From assembly GCF_004403065.1 (NCBI RefSeq), contig NZ_SOHA01000007.1, forward strand, positions 1 to 34,538: DNA of 34,538 bases. Direction: 5' to 3'. A model generated the notes under the pieces. That model saw only the letters and a list, made by a program, of their open reading frames with translations. It was not told the DNA's origin and made no database searches. Position 1 is the first letter of the stretch. Each line of letters begins with the position of its first letter. The translations under genes were made by a program, and so were the position numbers. Source of the stretch: Cryobacterium cryoconiti (GTDB lineage Bacteria; Actinomycetota; Actinomycetes; Actinomycetales; Microbacteriaceae). Of this stretch, positions 16,383 through 25,719 are shown piece after piece.

Positions 16383-17878
16383 CAGTAGTCCCCTGAAGCC
16401 GTGTCGCGCACCGGCTTGTCGGCCGGTCCGGTTTCGGCGGGAAGCCGGCCGGAAATGAAATCGAGCATCGAGTCGCTGTCGGCGAGTTCGTCAGCGTCAG
16501 CGTCGGCGCCGGCGTCCACGCCGGAATCCTGGTCGCCGACCGCGTCGGGAGAGGTCGGCGCCGGCGGTGCAGGCCGTCCGCGGCGGTCGGCGGCGAGGCG
16601 GTCGGCGGCGCGCTGCGCATCCGGGCCGCTGTCGGCCTTGATGGCCGCCTCCACCAGGGCGATTTCCTCTTCCAGCATCCGGTCGTGGGCGCGCTGCCGC
16701 GACGGAACGATGGCCCGGCGCCGGCGCAGAGCCGCCCCGATCTTCTCGGAGTTCGCCGCGAAAATCGGCCCGAGGATCGCCATCGTGAGCACGTAGAGTC
16801 CGGCGAAGGGCTGTAACCGCTGATCGAGGCCCGCGGTCACCGACAGGGTCGCGAGGATCAGCGTGAACTCGCCGCGGTTGACGAAGATGGCCGCGGTGTT
16901 GAGCCCTTCCCGCGGGCCCATGCCGTGCAGCTTGGCCATCAGCATGCCGGAGATCAGGCTCAGCACGAAGGTCATGCCCACGGCCGCGACGACGATCGTG
17001 ATCACCGACCCGAATTCGGCCACGTTCAGCGCCAGACCGAAGTTGAGAAAGAAGAAGGCCCCGAACACGTCGCGCAGGGGAACGGCGACGCGTTCGATCC
17101 GTCCGCGGTACGTGCTCGCGCCGAGCACCACCCCGATCAGGAAGGCGCCGATCGCATCCGTCACGCCGATGATCTCGCCGATCCCGGCGAACAGCACGGC
17201 GAGCCCGAAGAACAGGATGGTGAACAGCTCGTCATCCTTGGTGCGCATCAGCCGGGACACGACCTTGGCCCCCCAGCGGGCCACCGAGAACATCACGACG
17301 AGGAAGAGGAAGGCGATGCTCAGTTGCAGCACGATCGGCCAGACCTCGGTCTTGCCGCTGAGCACGACGGACACGATCGCCAGGTAGACCGCGATGAAAA
17401 TGTCGCCGACGACGGTCACTCCGAGGATCATCGGGGTTTCCTTGTTCGCCAGGCGGCGCAGTTCGATCAGGAGCTTGGTGATGATGGCGCTCGAGGAGGT
17501 GCCGGTCATCCCGGCGATCACGAGAGCCTCCCGGCTGCCCCAGCCGACCATCAGGCCGAACGCGAAGCCGACTCCCATGTTGATCAGAACGTAGGAGCCA
17601 CCGGAGAGCAGGAGTTTTCCGGCGTCACCGAAGAACGCCTCCTGGTCGAATTCGAGGCCGAGACTGAAGAGGAGCAGGATCAACCCGAACGTCGCGATCA
17701 GGGCGATGTCCGCCGACTGGAAGTCGAGCGGGAACCAGCCGCTGTTCGGGCTCGCCATCAGTCCGACGATCATGTAGATCGGGATGGACGGCAGTCCGAT
17801 CAGCTTTCCGGCGCGACCGAGCAGATACGCAACGACCAGCAGAATGCCAAGAGTGATGAGGTCTTCGCCGAGATGCAT
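16382..17878 (-). CDS. khtU: K+/H+ antiporter, CPA2 family, KhtU-like
   Basis: This 498-residue cation:proton antiporter of the KefB/CPA2 type works with the KhtT-like protein before it. It has about 12 membrane segments between residues 7 and 380. CPA2 marks include IGLPSIPIYMIVGLMASP, FSLGLEFDQEAF, MTGTSSSAIITKLL, GVTVVGDIFIAVYL with a likely ion-binding Asp, and VTDAIGAFLIGVVLGA. After the last segment is a tail of more than 100 residues, first Arg-rich and helical, then Ala/Asp/Pro-rich and probably disordered (DAGADADADELADSD); this is longer than the tail of Bacillus KhtU. It lies 3 bases after khtT and overlaps SURF1 by one base. Substrate preference for K+ is inferred from the KhtT pairing. 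Confidence 0.88.
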   Translation of the reverse strand: MHLGEDLITLGILLVVAYLLGRAGKLIGLPSIPIYMIVGLMASPNSGWFPLDFQSADIALIATFGLILLLFSLGLEFDQEAFFGDAGKLLLSGGSYVLINMGVGFAFGLMVGWGSREALVIAGMTGTSSSAIITKLLIELRRLANKETPMILGVTVVGDIFIAVYLAIVSVVLSGKTEVWPIVLQLSIAFLFLVVMFSVARWGAKVVSRLMRTKDDELFTILFFGLAVLFAGIGEIIGVTDAIGAFLIGVVLGASTYRGRIERVAVPLRDVFGAFFFLNFGLALNVAEFGSVITIVVAAVGMTFVLSLISGMLMAKLHGMGPREGLNTAAIFVNRGEFTLILATLSVTAGLDQRLQPFAGLYVLTMAILGPIFAANSEKIGAALRRRRAIVPSRQRAHDRMLEEEIALVEAAIKADSGPDAQRAADRLAADRRGRPAPPAPTSPDAVGDQDSGVDAGADADADELADSDSMLDFISGRLPAETGPADKPVRDTASGDY

Positions 17879-17881
17879 CGG

Positions 17882-18409
17882 CTATCCTCCGGGCGGCGCG
17901 TCGAGGGATTTGGGCTTGACCTCGCCGGTGCGGAAGAAGGCGAACGCCTTCGCGACCTTCTCCGGAGACCCGGCGACGACCAGGGTGTCCCCGGGGAAGA
18001 CACGGAAGTCGTGGGCGGGCGCCGGGTTGGCGGACTCCCCGCGCACGACGGCCACGACCGTGAGGCCGGCGATCCCGCGGTCGGCGGGGTTGCCCAGCGG
18101 CTGGCCGGCGATGTGGTCCTCGTAGTCCACGGTGAACCAGTCGATGCTGAGCCCGGGGATCTGGTCCAGCGCGGTGAGCGACTCGGTGATCTGGGTGCCG
18201 CCGAGCAGTTCGGCGAGGGTGTGCGCCTCGTCTTCCTTCAGACGCAGGGACACCTTGGCCGCGTCGGGCCCGCCCTCGTCGTCCGCGAAGGTGATGAGGT
18301 CGCTGTGCCCGGAGCGGTGGGCGATGACGCCGACTTTGCCGCCGTCATCCGTAATGAAGGTGTGCAGCACTCCCACCCCGGGAAGTTTGACCCGCCGAAC
18401 GTCAACCAT
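17882..18409 (-). CDS. khtT: Regulatory subunit of K+/H+ antiporter, KhtT-like with RCK_C (TrkA-C) domain
   Basis: This 175-residue cytosolic protein should gate the antiporter encoded next. The N-terminal domain (about residues 1-70) begins VRRVKLPGVGVLHTFIT and has IAHRSGHSDLITF, as in KhtT. The C-terminal RCK_C/TrkA-C domain (about 80-165) has the ligand-binding core SANPAPAHDFRVFPGDTLVV followed by SPEKVAKAFAFF. RCK_C domains of the Bacillus and Staphylococcus relatives bind c-di-AMP, so the same is possible here. The ATG at 18409 follows AGGAG with a 7-base spacer, and TAGACT lies further upstream. It is the first gene of the operon ending in guaA. Confidence 0.9.
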   Translation of the reverse strand: MVDVRRVKLPGVGVLHTFITDDGGKVGVIAHRSGHSDLITFADDEGGPDAAKVSLRLKEDEAHTLAELLGGTQITESLTALDQIPGLSIDWFTVDYEDHIAGQPLGNPADRGIAGLTVVAVVRGESANPAPAHDFRVFPGDTLVVAGSPEKVAKAFAFFRTGEVKPKSLDAPPGG

Positions 18410-18443
18410 GGTGCGACTCCTGAGGTTTGTGGGCAGTCAGGCC

Positions 18444-18449
18444 AGTCTA
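18444..18449 (-). promoter_or_regulatory. -10 element TAGACT for the khtT-to-guaA operon
   Basis: TAGACT on the minus strand lies 34 bases before the khtT ATG; a weak -35 (TCCGTC) is 17 bases further upstream. It lies between glpD and khtT. Confidence 0.45.
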
Positions 18450-18488
18450 CCGGAGCGAGTTTGGGTGACGGATGCGGCGGGTGCGCCC

Positions 18489-20216
18489 CTACTTCGTGAC
18501 CCCGATGTCCGGGGCCTCGAGGCGCGCGCGGTCGGCGGACTCGTCGTCGGGCTGCTGTTGCGACGCACGCTCCGCCGCCACCCGCTTGAGATAGTGGCCG
18601 ACTTCGCGTTCTTCCCGGGCCTCGTCCCAGCCGAGCACGCCGGCCATCAGCCGGGCCGCCACGGGGGCGGCGGACACCCCGCGGTCCCAGGCCTCGATCG
18701 AGATCCGGGTGCGGCGCGCCAGCACGTCTTCGAGGTGCAGGGCACCCAGATGCGTGGCGGCGTAGACCACCTCCGCCTCGATGTAGTCGTCGGCCCCCGG
18801 GAGCGGGTCGGCGAGAGACGGCGTGGTGCGGATCAGGTCGAGCAGCTCGTCGGTCAGGGTGCCGTACCGGTTGAGCAGGTGCTCGACGCGCACGGTGTGC
18901 AGGCCGAAGGCCCGGGCGATCCGGCTGCGCTTGTTCCAGGCGGCCTGGTAGCCCTCGGCGCCGAGCAGGGGGATGTCGTGGGTGGTGGAGGCCGGCACGC
19001 GTTCGTCGAGCGCGTCGGCGGCCGCATCGATCGCATCCTTGGCCATCACCCGGTACGTGGTCCATTTTCCGCCCGCGATCACCACGAGTCCGGGAACGGA
19101 GTGCCCGACCAGGTGTTCGCGCGACAGCTTGGAGGTGCTCTCCGACTCGCCGGCCAGCAGCGGCCGGAGGCCCGCATACACGCCCTCGACGTCTTCCCGG
19201 GTGAGCGGCACCCGCAGCACCGCGTTCACATGCTCGAGCAGGTAATCGATGTCGGCGGCCGTGGCGGCGGGATGCGCCTTGTCCAGGTGCCAGTCGGTGT
19301 CGGTCGTGCCGATCAGCCAGTGTCGTCCCCACGGGATGACGAAGAGCACGCTCTTCTCGGTGCGCAGCAACAGGCCCATCGCCGACTGGAACCGGTCCCG
19401 GGGCACGACCAGGTGCACCCCCTTCGACGCCCGCACCTTGAAGGTGCCGCGTTCGCCGACCATGCGCTGGGTGTCGTCCGTCCAGACTCCGGTCGCGTTC
19501 ACGACCTGACGGGCGCGAACGTCGAACCGCTCCCCGGTCTGCAGGTCGTGGGCGTGCACGCCGACGACCCGCTCGCCGACCTTGATGAAACCTTCGACGC
19601 GGACCCGGCTGGCCGCATGCGCCCCGTAGAACGAGGCGGTGCGCACGAGCGAGGCCACGTAGAGCGCGTCGTCGACCTGGCCGTCGTAGTAGGTGATGCC
19701 GCCGACGATCGTGTCGGTGTTCAGGCTCGGCAGGAGCCCCTTCACCTGACGCTTGGACAGGTGGCGGTGGTGCGGCACTCCGGGGCGCCCGCCCGCATAG
19801 GAGAACAGGTCGTAGAGCAGCATGCCCGCGCCCACATAGAAGCGCTCGGTGACACGCTTCCGGAGCGGGTAGAGGAACCGCACGGGCTTCACCAGGTGCG
19901 GGGCGATGCGCTGCAGGAGCAGCCCGCGTTCGGTCAGCGCCTCGCGCACCAGCCGGAAATCGGCCTGCTCCAGGTAACGGATGCCGCCGTGCACCAGTTT
20001 CGACGACCGGCTCGACGTGCCCGACGCCCAGTCCCTGGCCTCGAGGATGCCCACGCTCAGACCGCGGGTGACCGCGTCCAGTGCGGCGCCGGCACCGACG
20101 ATGCCGCCGCCCACGACCAGGATGTCGAGCTCCTTGCCCTTCAACCGTTCGAGGGCCGCGGCCCGTTCTTCCGGTCCCAGCTTCGTGGACCGTGACGCCG
20201 AGTTGCCTGTTGCCAT
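18489..20216 (-). CDS. glpD: Aerobic glycerol-3-phosphate dehydrogenase
   Basis: This FAD-dependent, membrane-associated enzyme oxidises glycerol-3-phosphate to dihydroxyacetone phosphate and feeds electrons to quinone. The 575-residue protein has the N-terminal FAD motif DILVVGGGIVGAGAALDA, the signature SSRSSKLVHGGIRYLEQADF, GITYYDGQVDDAL, and ASKGVHLVVPRDRF, then IGTTDTDWH and the GlpD end domain with YGTLTDELLDLI and ARRTRISIE. The C-terminal tail is Gln/Asp-rich. The ATG at 20216 with GGGAG upstream is chosen over a start 13 codons earlier. A perfect palindrome TGTGTACACA lies 29 bases upstream and may be an operator. Substrate could come from the GDPD enzyme in this window or from glycerol. 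Confidence 0.95.
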   Translation of the reverse strand: MATGNSASRSTKLGPEERAAALERLKGKELDILVVGGGIVGAGAALDAVTRGLSVGILEARDWASGTSSRSSKLVHGGIRYLEQADFRLVREALTERGLLLQRIAPHLVKPVRFLYPLRKRVTERFYVGAGMLLYDLFSYAGGRPGVPHHRHLSKRQVKGLLPSLNTDTIVGGITYYDGQVDDALYVASLVRTASFYGAHAASRVRVEGFIKVGERVVGVHAHDLQTGERFDVRARQVVNATGVWTDDTQRMVGERGTFKVRASKGVHLVVPRDRFQSAMGLLLRTEKSVLFVIPWGRHWLIGTTDTDWHLDKAHPAATAADIDYLLEHVNAVLRVPLTREDVEGVYAGLRPLLAGESESTSKLSREHLVGHSVPGLVVIAGGKWTTYRVMAKDAIDAAADALDERVPASTTHDIPLLGAEGYQAAWNKRSRIARAFGLHTVRVEHLLNRYGTLTDELLDLIRTTPSLADPLPGADDYIEAEVVYAATHLGALHLEDVLARRTRISIEAWDRGVSAAPVAARLMAGVLGWDEAREEREVGHYLKRVAAERASQQQPDDESADRARLEAPDIGVTK

Positions 20217-20244
20217 GTGCTCACTCCCATTTCGGATGGTCTGG

Positions 20245-20254
20245 TGTGTACACA
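20245..20254. promoter_or_regulatory. Palindromic operator-like site upstream of glpD
   Basis: TGTGTACACA is a perfect 10-base palindrome, with TAGCTT (a possible -10) just upstream on the minus strand (RC of 20256-20261). GntR-type repressors use half-sites such as TGT...ACA. No regulator gene is adjacent. Confidence 0.4.
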
Positions 20255-20317
20255 AAAGCTAGTTCACTCGGTACGGCGCGACAACCGCCCGCCGGGCCGG
20301 ATGCGGCCGGTGACGGC

Positions 20318-21436
20318 CTAGTTCCCCCGGTAGGGAGCGACGACCACCTCGACGCGCTGGAATTCCTTCAGGTCCGAATAGCCGGTCGTGGCCATCGAAC
20401 GGCGCAGGGCACCGACGAGGTTCGCGGTGCCGTCGGCGATCGGCGTCGGGCCGTTGAGAATGGTCTCGAGCGGCGCGAGGGCGCCGACCTCGACCCGCTG
20501 GCCGCGCGGCAGCTTCGGGTGGTGCACCTCGGCACCCCAGTGGAACCCGCCGCCGGGGGCATCCGTCGCCCGGGCGAGGGCGGTGCCGAGCATGACCGCG
20601 TCGGCGCCGCAGGCGATGGCCTTGACGATGTCGCCGGAGGTGTTGAGGCCGCCGTCGGCGATGACGTGCACGTAGCGTCCGCCGGACTCGTCCATGTAGT
20701 CCCGGCGGGCGCCGGCGACATCCGCCACGGCCGTGGCCATGGGCGCGTGGATGCCGAGGGAGGCGCGCGTGGTCGAGGCAGCGCCGCCGCCGAAGCCCAC
20801 GAGCACGCCGGCCGCGCCGGTGCGCATCAGGTGCAGGGCCGCGGTGTACGTCGCCGCGCCGCCCACGATCACGGGCACATCGAGCTCGTAGATGAACTTC
20901 TTCAGGTTGAGGGGTTCCTGGTTCTGCGAGACGTGCTCGGCGGAGACGGTGGTGCCGCGGATGACGAACAGGTCGACTCCGGCGGCGACGACGGTCTCGT
21001 ACAGTTCCTGCGTGCGCTGCGGCGACAGGGCACCGGCCACGGTCACACCGGCCGCGCGGATCTCCGCGAGGCGCGCGGTGACGAGTTCGGGTTTGATCGG
21101 CTCGGCGTACATCTCCTGCATACGCGCGGTGGCCCGGTCGGCGGGAAGCTCACGGATCTCGGCGAGGAGAGGTTCGGGGTCGTCGTAGCGGGTCCAGAGA
21201 CCCTCGAGGTCGAGCACGCCGACGCCGCCGAGCTGGCCCATCATGATGGCCGTCTTCGGCGACACCACGGAGTCCATCGGCGCCGCGAGGAACGGGATCG
21301 AGAACTGGTACGCGTCGATGGTCCAGCTGACGGACACGTCCTCCGGGTCGCGGGTGCGCCGACTGGGCACAATCGCGATGTCGTCGAAGGCGTACACGCG
21401 GCGAGCGCGCTTGGAGCGGCCGATCTCGATTTCCAT
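20318..21436 (-). CDS. guaB3: GuaB3 family IMP dehydrogenase-related protein
   Basis: This is a 372-residue TIM-barrel protein of the GuaB3 family, related to IMP dehydrogenase and GMP reductase but without CBS domains. The N-terminus IEIGRSKRARRVYAFDDIAI, the stretch IPFLAAPMDSVVSPKTAIMM, and VPVIVGGAATYTAALHLMRT mark the family. The phosphate-binding end has VIADGGLNTSGDIVKAIACG and ADAVMLGTALARA. The loop where IMPDH has its catalytic Cys reads VIRGTTVSAEHVS and has no Cys; I see only the Cys in IACGADAV. Cyanobacterial GuaB3 has been reported as a GMP reductase, but the reaction here cannot be told. TAAACT lies 6 bases before the ATG at 21436, so it should be leaderless. The divergent neighbour is a MalY-type enzyme. 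Confidence 0.92.
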   Translation of the reverse strand: MEIEIGRSKRARRVYAFDDIAIVPSRRTRDPEDVSVSWTIDAYQFSIPFLAAPMDSVVSPKTAIMMGQLGGVGVLDLEGLWTRYDDPEPLLAEIRELPADRATARMQEMYAEPIKPELVTARLAEIRAAGVTVAGALSPQRTQELYETVVAAGVDLFVIRGTTVSAEHVSQNQEPLNLKKFIYELDVPVIVGGAATYTAALHLMRTGAAGVLVGFGGGAASTTRASLGIHAPMATAVADVAGARRDYMDESGGRYVHVIADGGLNTSGDIVKAIACGADAVMLGTALARATDAPGGGFHWGAEVHHPKLPRGQRVEVGALAPLETILNGPTPIADGTANLVGALRRSMATTGYSDLKEFQRVEVVVAPYRGN

Positions 21437-21442
21437 GACTTC

Positions 21443-21448
21443 AGTTTA
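21443..21448 (-). promoter_or_regulatory. -10 element TAAACT for leaderless guaB3 transcript
   Basis: TAAACT on the minus strand, then GAAGTC (6 bases), then the guaB3 ATG at 21436. Confidence 0.6.
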
Positions 21449-21499
21449 GAGGCAGCGGGGCTCCTCGACGACGGATGCCGCGAGGTGCATCCTGAGGTG

Positions 21500-22642
21500 A
21501 TGGACGTCATCGCCGACCCTCTGTCCCTGCTGCGCGAGCGCACGAGCATGAAATGGCGCAGTTTTCCCGCCGATGTTCTGCCGCTCTTCGTCGCCGAATC
21601 CGACTTCCCGCTTGCGGCACCCGTGGCCGAAGCGCTGATCGCGGCGGTGCGGCGCAGCGACACCGGGTACGTCGCTCCGGTCAACGGGCTCGCCGAGGCT
21701 TTCGCAGGCTTCGCCGGCCGCCGCTGGGGCTGGCCGGTCGACCCGGAACAGGTGAGCACGACGACGGATGTCAGCGTGGCCATCGTGGAGACGCTGCGAC
21801 TGCTGATCCGGCCCGGCGACCGGGTCGCGATCACGCCACCGGTGTACCCGCCGTTCTTCGATCTCGTCCCCGAGGCCGCAGGCCAGGTGGTTTCCGTCCC
21901 GCTCCTGAACGGGCAGACAGGCTGGACCCTCGACCTCGATGGCCTGGAGCGAGCGTTCCAGAACGACGTGCGCGCCGTGCTGCTCAGCAACCCGCACAAC
22001 CCGGTCGGCCATCCGCACACCGTCGAAGACCTCACGGCACTGTCCGTACTCGCCGCACGGTACGGCGTCACGGTGGTCAGCGACGAGGTGCATGCCCCAC
22101 TGACCTACGCCGACGCCGTCTTCACGCCTTACCTGACCGTCTCCCCCGAGGCCGCCGACCACGGCGTCTGCGTGACCAGCGCCAGCAAGGCGTGGAACCT
22201 GGCCGGCCTCAAATGTGCCGTGATCGTCACGGCAGGCGAACGGATGCGCGCCGCGCTCGCGCCCCTGCCGCGGGAGGTGTCCTGGCGCACGAGCCAGTTC
22301 GGCCTGATCGCGGGCATCGCCGCCTACACCCACGGCGAGTCGTGGCTGGACGGTTCGATCGCGGCGCTCGACACCAACCGCGGGTTGCTCACCGCCCTGC
22401 TCGACGCGGAGCTTCCCGGAGTCGGCTACCGGCCGCCCGACGCCGGCTACCTCGCATGGCTCGACCTGCGCAGCCTCGGCTGGGGTGACGACCCGGCCCT
22501 GGTCGCGCTCGAACAGGCGCGGGTCGCGCTCAGCCCCGGCCCCCTGTTCGGCGAACCGGGGCGGGGCTTCGCCCGGCTCAACTTCGGCTGTTCGCCCGAG
22601 GTGCTCGCCGAGGCGGTCTCCCGGCTGGCCGCTGTCGTGTAG
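21500..22642 (+). CDS. MalY/PatB-type PLP-dependent aminotransferase or cystathionine beta-lyase
   Basis: This is a fold-type I PLP enzyme of the MalY/PatB family; members are C-S beta-lyases that cleave cystathionine or cysteine conjugates, and some act as aminotransferases. The 380-residue product starts near ADPLSLLRERTSMKW, then LPLFVAESDFPLAAPV, as in the family. PLP contacts are in STTTDVSVAI (86-95), LSNPHNPVG (162-170), VVSDEVHAPL (192-201), and the Schiff-base lysine K230 in SASKAWNLAGLKCA. The C-terminal Arg that binds the carboxylate is probably in GFARLNFGC. The ATG at 21500 is chosen because the core begins there; the frame is open for a long way upstream but that part is antisense to guaB3. 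It converges with guaB, leaving an 8-base gap. Substrate unknown. Confidence 0.9.
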   Translation: MDVIADPLSLLRERTSMKWRSFPADVLPLFVAESDFPLAAPVAEALIAAVRRSDTGYVAPVNGLAEAFAGFAGRRWGWPVDPEQVSTTTDVSVAIVETLRLLIRPGDRVAITPPVYPPFFDLVPEAAGQVVSVPLLNGQTGWTLDLDGLERAFQNDVRAVLLSNPHNPVGHPHTVEDLTALSVLAARYGVTVVSDEVHAPLTYADAVFTPYLTVSPEAADHGVCVTSASKAWNLAGLKCAVIVTAGERMRAALAPLPREVSWRTSQFGLIAGIAAYTHGESWLDGSIAALDTNRGLLTALLDAELPGVGYRPPDAGYLAWLDLRSLGWGDDPALVALEQARVALSPGPLFGEPGRGFARLNFGCSPEVLAEAVSRLAAVV

Positions 22643-22650
22643 CTCGTGCT

Positions 22651-24391
<1,741 letters not shown>

Positions 24392-25708
24392 GTGAATTCC
24401 ACTGAAGCTGTTCGCAGATTCTCACCCAGGATGCTGGTGATCTTTCTCGGCCTGCTCTTCGCAGCCTTGACGATGTCCACATTCGCCACGCTCTCCGCCG
24501 GTCCGGCTCACGCCGACGAGGTGGGCACCGATGAGTATGACTTCGTCCTCTCCGGCAACGTGCAGTTCAATCAGGAACCGCTCGAGGGCGTGTTGATCAC
24601 CGTCGAGGGATCCGGCTACGAGGCATCCGTGAAGACGGGCGTCGACGGCAAGTGGAAGGTGGGTGTGCCCGAGAAGGCCACCTACACCGTCTCCCTCGAC
24701 GAGGACACGCTGCCCGAGGGCGTCATCGTCGCCAAGGGCGGCAGCACGACCGAGGCAGAGTTCGGCCTCACCAAGGTCAAGGCGGTCAACTTCTTCCTCG
24801 GCGAGGGCGTGCGCACGACGGTCAGCTTCTTCGACCAGTTCGTCAATCGTTTCGTCAACGGGTTGAACTTCGGTCTGCTTCTGGCCCTCGCCGCGATCGG
24901 GCTGTCCCTGATCTTCGGCACCACCGGGCTGAGCAACTTCGCCCACGCCGAGATGATCACCTTCGGCGCGCTGATGACGCTCCTGTTCTCGGTCACCCTG
25001 GGAGTTCCGATCTGGTTGGCGATCATCGTCGCGATCGTGCTCAGTGCAGGTCTCGGCTGGAGCCTGGACGCGGCAATCTGGAAACCGCTGCGCCGCAAAG
25101 GCGTCGGCTTGATCCCGCTGATGATCGTGAGCATCGGACTCTCCCTCGCCCTCCGCTACCTGTTCCAGATCTTCGTCGGCGGCGGAACCAGTCAGCTTCC
25201 CGGCTCCGGCCTGGCGGACATGCAGCTCGGTCCGATCCGGCTCTCGGCGATCGACCTGGCCAGCATGGGCGTCAGCATCGTGGTGCTGCTGGCGGTCTCC
25301 TACTTCCTGCTGCGCACCCGTATCGGCAAGGCCACCCGCGCCGTGTCCGACAATCCCAGTCTGGCCTCAGCCAGCGGGATCGACGTCGATGGCGTCATCC
25401 GGATCGTCTGGGTGCTCGGTGGCGGCCTCGCCGGGCTCAGCGGCGTGCTGTGGGCCTACTTCCGCCCCGGCGTCAGCTGGGACATGGGCTTCCAGATCCT
25501 GCTGCTCGTGTTCGCGGCTGTGACCCTCGGCGGTCTCGGCACCGCCTTCGGCGCCCTGATCGGTTCGATCATCGTCGGCCTGTTCGTCGAACTGTCGACG
25601 CTGTGGCTTCCCTCCGACCTTAAATACGTCGGTGCACTTGTCGTGCTGATCCTGGTGCTGCTGCTTCGGCCGCAAGGCATCCTGGGTCGCAAAGAGAGAA
25701 TTGGCTAG
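24392..25708 (+). CDS. livH: Branched-chain amino acid ABC transporter permease LivH with N-terminal exported Ig-like domain
   Basis: This is a membrane permease of the HAAT (branched-chain amino acid/amide) ABC importer, forming the channel with LivM. The 438-residue protein is well over 100 residues longer than typical LivH. Residues 1-41 are a signal peptide (core MLVIFLGLLFAALTM, likely cleavage after AHA at 39-41). Residues about 48-128 form a carboxypeptidase-regulatory-like beta domain (FVLSGNVQFNQEPLEGVLIT, TGVDGKWKVGV, TYTVSLDEDTLPEG). The permease proper begins near residue 145, with LNFGLLLALAAIGLSLIFGT and GLSNFAHAEM typical of LivH. The GTG at 24392 follows GGAGG with a 5-base spacer, so the domain belongs to the same protein. 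It is the first gene of livHMGF. Function of the extra domain is unknown. Confidence 0.93.
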   Translation: MNSTEAVRRFSPRMLVIFLGLLFAALTMSTFATLSAGPAHADEVGTDEYDFVLSGNVQFNQEPLEGVLITVEGSGYEASVKTGVDGKWKVGVPEKATYTVSLDEDTLPEGVIVAKGGSTTEAEFGLTKVKAVNFFLGEGVRTTVSFFDQFVNRFVNGLNFGLLLALAAIGLSLIFGTTGLSNFAHAEMITFGALMTLLFSVTLGVPIWLAIIVAIVLSAGLGWSLDAAIWKPLRRKGVGLIPLMIVSIGLSLALRYLFQIFVGGGTSQLPGSGLADMQLGPIRLSAIDLASMGVSIVVLLAVSYFLLRTRIGKATRAVSDNPSLASASGIDVDGVIRIVWVLGGGLAGLSGVLWAYFRPGVSWDMGFQILLLVFAAVTLGGLGTAFGALIGSIIVGLFVELSTLWLPSDLKYVGALVVLILVLLLRPQGILGRKERIG

Positions 25709-25719
25709 AAGGGCATCCG

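Noticed and set aside
20295..20308. Short GGCCG/CGGCC stem after guaB3 as a terminator
   Set aside because: The stem is only 5 bp and no T tract follows, so I could not support it.
20081..21499. Long N-terminal extension of the MalY-type gene
   Set aside because: The frame is open but antisense to glpD and guaB3 and has no family similarity; the PLP enzyme begins at 21500.
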